A DNA stretch of 16,527 nucleotides. Source: Neisseriaceae bacterium (lineage in GTDB: Bacteria > Pseudomonadota > Gammaproteobacteria > Burkholderiales > Neisseriaceae). The stretch covers positions 1-16,527 of the forward strand of contig JASLBZ010000200.1 of NCBI GenBank assembly GCA_030146285.1. Direction: 5' to 3'. A program made the position numbers and the translations under genes. Shown here one piece after another: positions 7,832 to 14,754 of this stretch. Below the pieces are notes generated by a model. It did no database searches and had not been told where the DNA came from. It saw nothing but the letters and a program-made list of their open reading frames with translations. Numbering within the stretch: the stretch's first letter is position 1; the number at the start of each line of letters is the position of its first letter.

Positions 7832-9280
7832 TTACTCGCTTTTTTGACTGTCTTGGAACAAGCCACCACCCAAAGATTTATAAACATCCACTTTGTTGTT
7901 TAAACTTAACAACTGCGTTTGCAATAAAGCTTGTTGGCTGGCAAAGCTTGAGCGTTCAGCATCCAAAAGTTCCAAAGAGCTAGAAACGCCTTGGTTAAAG
8001 CTTAAACGCACCAAACGGTAACGCTCTTGCTCTGCTTTATTGCTGCGTGCTGTTGCATTAAATTGATCTTTCAGGGTGCTTTGGGCACTGAAAGAATCAG
8101 CCACATCTTGGAATGCAGATTGAATCGATTTTTCATACTGAGCCACGGCAATGTCTTTGCGGATATTGGCTAAGTCCAAATTGCCTTTTAAACGGCCACC
8201 TTGGAAAATTGGAATCGAAATCTGAGGTAAAAAGCTCCAAGTGCGATTAGGGCCTTCAAACAGATTACCCAACTCAACACTGCCTGTACCGATCGCACCC
8301 GTTAAAGAGATGCGAGGGAAAAAGGCTGCACGGGCTGCGCCAATATTGGCGTTAGCCGCTTGTAATTGACGCTCAGCTTGGCGAATGTCTGGTCGATTAT
8401 TTAATAAATCAGAAGGCAAACCAGCTGGTAATGATGTTACCAAGAACTGCTGTGACAATGGCAATTCAGGTGCCAAATCAGCAGGGATGGGGCCACCAAC
8501 CAGTAACGTCAAAGCATTGCGAGCTTGATCACGATTGCGTGTATAAGAAGCGTATTCAGCACGCGCTTGTTCAATCTGGGTTTCAGCTGCACGTAAGTCA
8601 ATGGCAGAAATTACACCATGTTTGAATTTTAACTGGTTCAATTCATAGCTTTTTTCTCGGCTTGCCAAAACATCAGCCGATACTTTCATGCCAGCTTGCG
8701 CAGTGCGTTCTGAGAAATAAGCTTTGGCAACCGAAGCGATCAAGCTAATGTGCGCGGCATCACGTGCTTCTTGCGTGGCAAAATACTGTTGCAATGCAGA
8801 GTCACTTAAGCTTTTAACACGACCAAACAAATCCAACTCAAATGCCGTTACACCCAAACCAACAGTGTATTGGGAGCTGGTGTAGGCGGAACCATTGCCA
8901 CTTAAATCTTGTGCGGTACGTCCGCGAGCACCATTGGCATCCACACCTAAGTTCGGAATGCGATCTGCTCTTTGGATGCCGTATTGTGCTTCTGCTGCTT
9001 GAACATTCAAAGCCGCAACACGCAAGTCACGGTTGTTTTCCAAAGAAAGGCTGATTAATTGCTGTAAACGTGGGTCAGCAAAATAATCTTGCCAGCCCAA
9101 GTTAACAACGCTTTTGCCAATTGAAGCAGTATCTTTTTGATTGGGATATTGTTCAGCAACCGGTAAAGTCTCGATGCGTTCATACTTAGGTGCCATGCTG
9201 CAAGCAGATAACACCAAAGCAGACGCGCACACGATGCTCAGTTTTTTCAAAGTTAGTTTTTTATTCATGTGCGAATTCAT
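7832..9280 (-). CDS. mtrE: Outer-membrane efflux channel lipoprotein MtrE (OprM/TolC-like)
   Basis: Outer-membrane factor of the tripartite pump: a trimeric channel with a beta-barrel in the outer membrane and an alpha-helical tunnel in the periplasm that receives substrate from MtrC-MtrD. The 482-residue protein has a type II signal ending VLSAC with lipidated Cys27, then MAPKYERIETLP. It carries the two repeated OEP segments typical of the NodT/OprM family, including NRDLRVAALNVQAAEAQYGIQ, ELDLFGRV and RPDIRQAERQLQAANANIGAAR. I chose ATG 9280 because it lies one base past the mtrD stop and leaves a normal signal peptide. An in-frame ATG at 9328 would add 16 residues overlapping mtrD, and one at 9268 would also leave a usable signal. 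Translation is probably coupled to mtrD. It is the last gene before the operon terminator. Confidence 0.93.
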   Translation of the reverse strand: MNSHMNKKLTLKKLSIVCASALVLSACSMAPKYERIETLPVAEQYPNQKDTASIGKSVVNLGWQDYFADPRLQQLISLSLENNRDLRVAALNVQAAEAQYGIQRADRIPNLGVDANGARGRTAQDLSGNGSAYTSSQYTVGLGVTAFELDLFGRVKSLSDSALQQYFATQEARDAAHISLIASVAKAYFSERTAQAGMKVSADVLASREKSYELNQLKFKHGVISAIDLRAAETQIEQARAEYASYTRNRDQARNALTLLVGGPIPADLAPELPLSQQFLVTSLPAGLPSDLLNNRPDIRQAERQLQAANANIGAARAAFFPRISLTGAIGTGSVELGNLFEGPNRTWSFLPQISIPIFQGGRLKGNLDLANIRKDIAVAQYEKSIQSAFQDVADSFSAQSTLKDQFNATARSNKAEQERYRLVRLSFNQGVSSSLELLDAERSSFASQQALLQTQLLSLNNKVDVYKSLGGGLFQDSQKSE

Positions 9281-9281
9281 A

Positions 9282-12200
9282 TTATTTGCCGTTACCTTTG
9301 TCAGTATCGTGTTCATCTTCAGGGCCATCGTCTACCAACATGCCATCAATCATGGCATTTGTTTCATTGCCACCGGCAGTGTTTTTAAACATCAAACGAA
9401 CCACCAAATAAAAGACTGGTACGAAGAATACTGAAATAATAGTACCAATTAACATACCCCAAAATACGCTTGTACCCACTGCGCGTTGGCTAGCAGAACT
9501 TGCGCCAGAGGCGATATAAAGAGGTACAACACCTAAAATAAAGGCCAAAGAAGTCATGATAATCGGACGGAAACGTAAGCGAGCTGCCAATAATGCGGCT
9601 TCGAATGCTGTTTTGCCTGAGGCTTGCAAGTCTTTGGCAAACTCAATAATCAAAATTGCATTCTTAGCGGACAAGCCCACTACGGTAATCATACCCACTT
9701 GGAAATAAATATCATTTTCCATACCACGCATGGATGTACCAATCACCACACCCAAAATACCCAACGGTACCACCAAAATCACAGACAGTGGAATAGACCA
9801 GCTCTCATAAAGTGCTGCCAAGCAAAGGAATACCGCCATAATGGCAAAGATATACAATACAGTAGAAGATGAACCTGCTTTTTGCTCTTCTAAAGATTGG
9901 CCTGTCCATTCAATACCAAAGCCGCTTGGTAGTTTTTTGGCCAAAGCTTCCATTTCCAATATGGCTTCGCCTGAACTTAAGCCAGGTGCAGCGCCACCAG
10001 TAATGCTCATGGATGGGTAGCCATTGTAACTATTCACTTGTTGTGGACCTGTTTCCCATTTTGCAGTCACGAACGTACTCAAAGGAACCATTTTGCCTTG
10101 GCTATTGGGTACCGTTAAGCGAAGTACATCGTCAGGTTGCATACGGGCATCCGGTTCAGCTTGAACAATCACTTGTTGCATACGGCCTGAGTTCGGGAAG
10201 TCATTGATATAAGCAGAGCCTAAGTTAGCACCCAAAGTCTGAGCAATCGATTCAAAGCTGATACCTTGAGCAAGAGCAGTTTCACGATTAATATCAATTC
10301 TTAATTGTGGAGCATCCTCTAAGCCTTCAGTACGAACACCTGCCAGTTTAGGGCTTTGACGTGCCATGCCCAGTAATTCATTTCGAGCATTCAATAAAGC
10401 CGCATGACCTTTACCTGAACGATCTTGCAATCGCAATTCAAAACCAGAGCTACTGCCTAATGCAGGAATCGGTGCTGGTGTGACTGCAAAAATAAAGGCA
10501 TCTCGGTAACTGCTTAGTGTGGCCACTGCTTTGTTTGAAATCTCGGTTGCTGATTGTCCTTTGCCTGTGCGTTCTGACCAGTCTTTTAAGGTGACGAAAG
10601 CCAAACCGGCATTTTGACCTTGGCCTGAGAAACTGAAGCCCAAGATACTTACCATGTTTTCAACTTCTGGCTGTGCCAACATGTATTTCTCGGTTGCTTC
10701 CATGGCTGCCAATGTACGTTCTTGCGTTGCACCCGATGGCAATTGCACGTTAACCAATAAATAACCTTGGTCTTCTGTTGGCAAGAAACCAGTAGGCAAG
10801 CGCATGAATAAGAACGCTGCACCACCAATAATACATAGGTACATGAACATAATGCGCCATGGGCGGTGCAAGCTGGCTTTTACCATGCCTGTGTATTTGT
10901 GTGAGCCAGAATTAAACTTGCGGTTAAACCAACCATAAAAACCAGTGGTTTTTTCATGGTCTTCTGCAATCGGTTTTAGGAAGGTTGCACAAAGCGCCGG
11001 CGTTAAAGACAGAGCCAAGAATGCAGAGAAGAAGATTGATACAGCCATTACGATTGAGAATTGACGGTAAATATTACCCGTGGCGCCTGAGAAGAAAGCC
11101 AAAGGAATAAATACAGAAATCAATACCAAAGTAATGCCCACCACAGCGCCGGTAATTTGTCCCATGGCTTTGGTTGTGGCTTCTTTTGGTGTTAATTCGG
11201 GCTCAGTTGCCAAAATCCGTTCGACGTTCTCTACCACCACGATGGCATCATCGACGACAATACCAATCACCAATACCATGGCGAACATCGCCAAGATGTT
11301 AATTGACATGCCTAAGGTCACCAATGCAATAAAGGTGCCCAAAAGTGCAATCGGTACCACGATGGTTGGAATCAAGGTATAGCGCAAGTTTTGCAAGAAT
11401 AACAGCATCACCAAGAACACCAAGAAGATGGCTTCAAATAAAGTGTGAACCACTTTCTCAATCGAAATTCCCACAAATGTAGAGCTGTCGTATGGAATTT
11501 TCCAAGTCATGTCTTCAGGGAAGAATGGCTCTAAAGACTTCATTTTGGCACGAATTTCTTCGGCCACGGCCAATGCATTACCTGTTGAAGTTAATTGAAT
11601 ACCCAAGTTAACTGCTGGTTTGCCGTTCAAGCGAGAGGAGAAGTTATAGCTTTGTGAAGCCAGTTCTACACGAGCAACATCTTTTAAGCGAACAGTTGCG
11701 CCGCTTGGATCTGCACGAAGGATAATATTGGCGAATTCTGCTTCATTTGCCAATTGACCAGGTACTGACAATGTTGCTGTAATTTCTTGGCCAGGAACGT
11801 TCGGTGCAACACCAATACCACCTGCTGGAATTTGAATATTTTGACCTGAGATGGCACGAGACACATCAGCTACAGATAGATTCAAACCTTGTAATTTTGC
11901 TGGATCAATCCAGATGCGCATGGCTTTTTCTGAACTGAATAACTGAACGTTACCAACACCGTTAATGCGTTGTAATTCTGGCTGAATATTGCGGGCAGCA
12001 TAGTCACCCATGTCTTTATCAGACGTCTCACCGGTTTTTGACGCCAAACCCACAACCATCAAGAAGTTGGCGCCAGCTTTACTCACTTGCACACCTTGTT
12101 GCGTTACCGCAGAAGGTAGGCTGGCTTCAGCATTTTTCAAACGGTTTTGGACATCGACTTGAGCCAAATCAGGATCAACATCCGGCTCAAATGTGATGGT

Positions 12201-12470
12201 GACAGAGCCAGAGCCATTGGCATTGGCGCTTGAAGACATATACATCATGCCTTCAACACCATTCATTTGTCGGCTGATAACTTGTAATACGGTTTCATCC
12301 ATAACCTCAGCAGAGGCACCAGGATAAACAGCAGAAACGTTAATGGTGGGCGGAGCGACTTCTGGGTATTGGGCAACTGGTAAACTGAACATCGATACCA
12401 GACCACCCAAGATGATAAAAATCGCCACTACCCATGCAAAAATGGGGCGATTAATAAAAAACGTTGGCAT
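9282..12470 (-). CDS. mtrD: RND multidrug efflux pump, inner-membrane transporter MtrD
   Basis: Proton-driven HAE1-type RND transporter, functioning as a homotrimer in the inner membrane. It captures drugs, detergents and host-derived amphiphiles and passes them to MtrC and MtrE. At 1062 residues it is the length of AcrB and MtrD. It starts MPTFFINRPIFAWVVAIF, the standard first membrane helix. The proton-relay residues are present: Asp407-Asp408 in IVVDDAIVVVENVER and Lys936 in SAKNAILIIEFAKDL. The motif GFLPTEDQGYLLV marks the start of the second periplasmic half. AGAGGG at 12480-12485, inside the end of mtrC, gives the ribosome binding site; the gene begins five bases after the mtrC stop. 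The acidic, hydrophilic C-terminal tail is variable in the family. No truncation or missing key residue was seen. Assignment as MtrD rather than AcrB rests on gene order and the regulator. Confidence 0.96.
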   Translation of the reverse strand: MPTFFINRPIFAWVVAIFIILGGLVSMFSLPVAQYPEVAPPTINVSAVYPGASAEVMDETVLQVISRQMNGVEGMMYMSSSANANGSGSVTITFEPDVDPDLAQVDVQNRLKNAEASLPSAVTQQGVQVSKAGANFLMVVGLASKTGETSDKDMGDYAARNIQPELQRINGVGNVQLFSSEKAMRIWIDPAKLQGLNLSVADVSRAISGQNIQIPAGGIGVAPNVPGQEITATLSVPGQLANEAEFANIILRADPSGATVRLKDVARVELASQSYNFSSRLNGKPAVNLGIQLTSTGNALAVAEEIRAKMKSLEPFFPEDMTWKIPYDSSTFVGISIEKVVHTLFEAIFLVFLVMLLFLQNLRYTLIPTIVVPIALLGTFIALVTLGMSINILAMFAMVLVIGIVVDDAIVVVENVERILATEPELTPKEATTKAMGQITGAVVGITLVLISVFIPLAFFSGATGNIYRQFSIVMAVSIFFSAFLALSLTPALCATFLKPIAEDHEKTTGFYGWFNRKFNSGSHKYTGMVKASLHRPWRIMFMYLCIIGGAAFLFMRLPTGFLPTEDQGYLLVNVQLPSGATQERTLAAMEATEKYMLAQPEVENMVSILGFSFSGQGQNAGLAFVTLKDWSERTGKGQSATEISNKAVATLSSYRDAFIFAVTPAPIPALGSSSGFELRLQDRSGKGHAALLNARNELLGMARQSPKLAGVRTEGLEDAPQLRIDINRETALAQGISFESIAQTLGANLGSAYINDFPNSGRMQQVIVQAEPDARMQPDDVLRLTVPNSQGKMVPLSTFVTAKWETGPQQVNSYNGYPSMSITGGAAPGLSSGEAILEMEALAKKLPSGFGIEWTGQSLEEQKAGSSSTVLYIFAIMAVFLCLAALYESWSIPLSVILVVPLGILGVVIGTSMRGMENDIYFQVGMITVVGLSAKNAILIIEFAKDLQASGKTAFEAALLAARLRFRPIIMTSLAFILGVVPLYIASGASSASQRAVGTSVFWGMLIGTIISVFFVPVFYLVVRLMFKNTAGGNETNAMIDGMLVDDGPEDEHDTDKGNGK

Positions 12471-12475
12471 AGTGA

Positions 12476-13729
12476 TTAACCCTCTTTGGCGTCTGAAGCA
12501 GCTTCAGCCGAAGCTGGCTTGTCTTGAGCTGGTTGTGTTGCAGGTGCTGCGCTAGCAGCCGGTTTTGCAGTGTTCGGTGCTTGCCAAGGTGTGGTTTTGA
12601 CTTTTTTTGCACCGGTCATGCCAACTGCCATAACGCCATCTACAATGACTTTTTCGCCTGCTTTAAGGCCGCTACTGATAATCCAATTTGAGCCTTGTGC
12701 TTGTAATACGGTAACAGGGCGCGGTGCAAAACTACCGTCTGCATTTACAACCAAGACGCTGTCGCCTTTGGCGCTGCGAGTCACTGATTGTTGTGGTAAT
12801 AAGATTGCATTTGGCAATTGGCTTTGATCAAGAATCACACGAACATACAAGCCAGGTAACAATGATTTGTTAGGGTTTGGAACTTCTGCACGCACATTCA
12901 CTTGGCCTGTTGTTTCATCAACCGTTAAATCGGTGAAAATTAATTTGCCAGGCAAATCATAAGGAGTGCCATCTTCCATTAGAATTTTTACGCTCGGTTG
13001 GCCATCCACTGTTTGCAAAGCACCATCTGCAATTTTTTTTCTCAGTGCCATGACTTCTTGGGCTGATTGAGTAATGTTCACATACAAAGGATCAATTTGT
13101 TGGATCACAGCCAACTTGGTTGGGCCACTTTCACCAACCAAAGCACCTTCTGTGACATAAGAGCGGCCAATCGTGCCAGAAATTGGAGCCAAAACTCTTG
13201 AATAATTAACATTCAGTTGAGCTGTTTGAATCGCAGCTTTGGCAGCAGAAACTTCAGCTTGTGCCAAACGTTGTTGGGCAACAGCATTATCAAGTTCTTG
13301 CTTGCTAATGGCCTCAGCTGCGGCCAACGGACGATAACGAGCAACATTGCTAGAAGCCAAAGCCAATGATGCTTGGGCTTTTTCTAAGCTAGCACGAGCG
13401 GCTTGTAGGTTAGCCAAGTAAGCTGTGCTGTCAATCTGATACAAAGACTGACCTGCGTTGACTTCGCTACCTTCAGCAAACGTTCGTTTTAAAACCACAC
13501 CACTAACACGAGATAGAATTTCTGCTTCGCGAGAAGGTTCTAACCGTGCAGGTAAGTCATTGCCCAAGGTAAGGGTGCTTGGTTGTACTGTAATCACACC
13601 AACGGTTGGCTCTGGTGGAGCTGCTGCGGGTGCTTTTTTGTCGCCACAAGCGCTCAATGCGCCGGCAACCAATAAAACAGCAATTGCTGACTTTACAGAT
13701 GAATGCGACTTTAAAAATGTATGCTGCAT
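12476..13729 (-). CDS. mtrC: RND efflux periplasmic adaptor lipoprotein MtrC
   Basis: Membrane fusion protein that bridges MtrD and MtrE across the periplasm. The 417-residue protein has a type II signal peptide ending ALSAC with lipidated Cys28. Then come the first lipoyl half and RVSGVVLKRTFAEGSEVNAGQSLYQID, a coiled-coil hairpin rich in Ala/Gln/Glu (about 105-170), the second lipoyl half (VLAPISGTIGRS), and beta-barrel and membrane-proximal domains. The C-terminal 50 residues are low-complexity Ala/Pro/Lys. ATG 13729 has only an AGAGACGA-like ribosome binding site but gives the correct signal peptide. First gene of the operon, preceded by a leader of about 165 nt and a promoter that carries the likely MtrR operator. 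Confidence 0.95.
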   Translation of the reverse strand: MQHTFLKSHSSVKSAIAVLLVAGALSACGDKKAPAAAPPEPTVGVITVQPSTLTLGNDLPARLEPSREAEILSRVSGVVLKRTFAEGSEVNAGQSLYQIDSTAYLANLQAARASLEKAQASLALASSNVARYRPLAAAEAISKQELDNAVAQQRLAQAEVSAAKAAIQTAQLNVNYSRVLAPISGTIGRSYVTEGALVGESGPTKLAVIQQIDPLYVNITQSAQEVMALRKKIADGALQTVDGQPSVKILMEDGTPYDLPGKLIFTDLTVDETTGQVNVRAEVPNPNKSLLPGLYVRVILDQSQLPNAILLPQQSVTRSAKGDSVLVVNADGSFAPRPVTVLQAQGSNWIISSGLKAGEKVIVDGVMAVGMTGAKKVKTTPWQAPNTAKPAASAAPATQPAQDKPASAEAASDAKEG

Positions 13730-13833
13730 AAATCGTCTCTTTTCTTTACGCTTGAGAATAATCTTAGTTAAATGTGAAGTTTGTGCAATTACAAAATAAA
13801 ATTTTACAAGATAAATAGGTAATTTAGTATTAA

Positions 13834-13897
13834 AGCTTCATAAAAATGTGTTTCTTTGCTGTGTGTGTCAAAATAAAGAAACATCTCTGATGAAGTT
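13834..13897 (-). repeat. Nested inverted repeat in the mtrC leader
   Basis: The inner arms TGTTTCTTT (13849-13857) and AAAGAAACA (13875-13883) pair perfectly over a 17-base loop. Outer arms around CTTCAT (13836-13841) and ATGAAG (13890-13895) extend the structure to about eight pairs including one G-U. The outer arm begins about where the mtrC transcript should start, so the repeat would fold at the 5' end of the mRNA, some 100 nt before the ATG. Whether it stabilises the message, binds a protein or is part of the operator region is unknown. Confidence 0.5.
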
Positions 13898-13901
13898 TGG
13901 T

Positions 13902-13932
13902 ATTATACATACATTGATGTATGTCAAGTCAA
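13902..13932 (-). promoter_or_regulatory. mtrCDE promoter
   Basis: On the minus strand a perfect -10 element TATAAT lies at 13907-13902. Two -35 candidates precede it: TTGACT (13932-13927) with a 19-base spacer, and a perfect TTGACA (13927-13922) with only 14. Neither spacing is the optimal 17. The transcript would start near 13895. A palindrome fills most of the spacer. Confidence 0.72.
13907..13924. promoter_or_regulatory. Probable MtrR operator (palindrome)
   Basis: ACATACAT-TG-ATGTATGT is a perfect 8+8 inverted repeat between the -10 and -35 elements of the mtrC promoter. The half-sites TACATACAT/ATGTATGT match those I recall for the E. coli AcrR operator upstream of acrAB, although there they are six rather than two bases apart. 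Position and symmetry suit repression of mtrCDE by the dimeric TetR-type protein encoded next to it. Binding is inferred. Confidence 0.68.
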
Positions 13933-13947
13933 CACAATGATTGGTTA

Positions 13948-13976
13948 TTGCCAATATTTTGGTAGTTTATTACTAT
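13948..13976 (+). promoter_or_regulatory. mtrR promoter
   Basis: TTGCCA (13948-13953) and TACTAT (13971-13976) are separated by exactly 17 bases. Predicted transcription begins near 13983, about 57 bases before the chosen mtrR start. The promoter lies within the codons of an upstream in-frame ATG (13941), which argues that the upstream ATG is not used. Confidence 0.55.
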
Positions 13977-14039
13977 CAAAACAAGTTGATTCCTCTTGCG
14001 TATAAAGCAATTATTAAAAAACACTTAAAAAAAAACGGT

Positions 14040-14675
14040 ATGAAAAAAAATAAAGAATGCGCGCTTCAGACGCGTGAGTATCTCATTGATGCTGCCTTAG
14101 AAATGTTTTACCAAAAGGGTGTCGCTCGAACGACCTTAGAACAAATTGCCAAAGCAGCAGGGGTGACCCGTGGGGCAATTTATTGGCATTTTAAAAATAA
14201 AGCCGATATTTTTGATGCTGTTTGTCAGCGCTACTTTTTGGAAGTGGACAGTTTCTCAGACCAGATTTTGTCACGTCCACCACAAGAGTTTTGGCTGGCT
14301 TTTGAAAACAGCATTATGAAGTTTTATCAAGACATGGCAACTAACGAAATTTTACAAAAGTTTTTTTCTGTTTTGCATTTGCGCTGTGAATATACAGATG
14401 AAAATCGTGCTATTGTGGCGCTCCTAACCGAATACCGAAGTCTTTGGGAAGAACAGTGTTTGCAAATTATTCTCTACGGTATTGAATGTGGACACCTAAA
14501 CCCATCTGTCTGTGTTGATGAATTGAATTTCTTTATCCGTTCTAGCTTATTGGGCATTACCGTTACTTGGTTGGCTGACCCAGTTAAGCTAGACATTGTT
14601 CAACATGCAAAATTAACCACAAGAATTTTGGTAAATACACTCCAAACAAAAAATGACCTATTCATAAATAGTTAA
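14040..14675 (+). CDS. mtrR: TetR-family repressor of mtrCDE, MtrR/AcrR-like
   Basis: A 211-residue TetR-family DNA-binding repressor, nearly the same length as gonococcal MtrR (210). The N-terminal helix-turn-helix spans about 29-54 (TTLEQIAKAAGVTRGAIYWHFKNK). The opening MKKNKECALQTREYLIDAALEMFYQKG and the segment LHLRCEYTDENRAIVAL also align with my recollection of MtrR. The C-terminal part should form the dimer and bind inducing hydrophobic compounds. It is divergent from mtrC, as in Neisseria, and probably acts on the palindrome at 13907-13924. I chose the ATG at 14040 by family length and because the promoter lies upstream of it. It has no real Shine-Dalgarno, only A-rich sequence, so expression may be low. 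The reading frame extends 33 codons further upstream, to 13941, but those residues do not look like the family. Confidence 0.93.
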   Translation: MKKNKECALQTREYLIDAALEMFYQKGVARTTLEQIAKAAGVTRGAIYWHFKNKADIFDAVCQRYFLEVDSFSDQILSRPPQEFWLAFENSIMKFYQDMATNEILQKFFSVLHLRCEYTDENRAIVALLTEYRSLWEEQCLQIILYGIECGHLNPSVCVDELNFFIRSSLLGITVTWLADPVKLDIVQHAKLTTRILVNTLQTKNDLFINS

Positions 14676-14681
14676 TGCCGC

Positions 14682-14687
14682 TATAAT
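14682..14687 (+). promoter_or_regulatory. Possible -10 element of the tubulin-like gene
   Basis: A perfect TATAAT occurs seven bases after the mtrR stop, but the -35 position holds only TATTCA at 17-base spacing. No terminator is seen between mtrR and the next gene (79 bases), so readthrough from mtrR is an alternative. Confidence 0.35.
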
Positions 14688-14754
14688 TCATTTGGCGTAA
14701 TTCATTCTTTGATAAGCGTCATTGACAATCACTTAAAAATAATAAGGATAGAAC

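Noticed and set aside
9268..9328. Alternative starts for mtrE at 9328 and 9268
   Set aside because: Starting at 9328 would overlap mtrD and put 16 polar residues before the signal peptide. The 9268 start is possible but lies further from the mtrD stop and has no better ribosome binding site.
11080..11382. Plus-strand frame of 100 codons opposite mtrD
   Set aside because: It mirrors the conserved membrane-helix region of MtrD around Asp407-408; the low-complexity Thr/Ile/Met content reflects the opposite strand.
13941..14039. 33-codon upstream extension of mtrR in the same frame
   Set aside because: The residues are hydrophobic and unlike the family, the mtrR promoter lies inside them, and starting at 14040 gives the usual MtrR length.
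14065..14072. TTCAGACG resembling the core of the Neisseria DNA uptake sequence
   Set aside because: Only a partial match (8 of 10 bases in context), single, and inside conserved mtrR codons; too little to call an uptake sequence.
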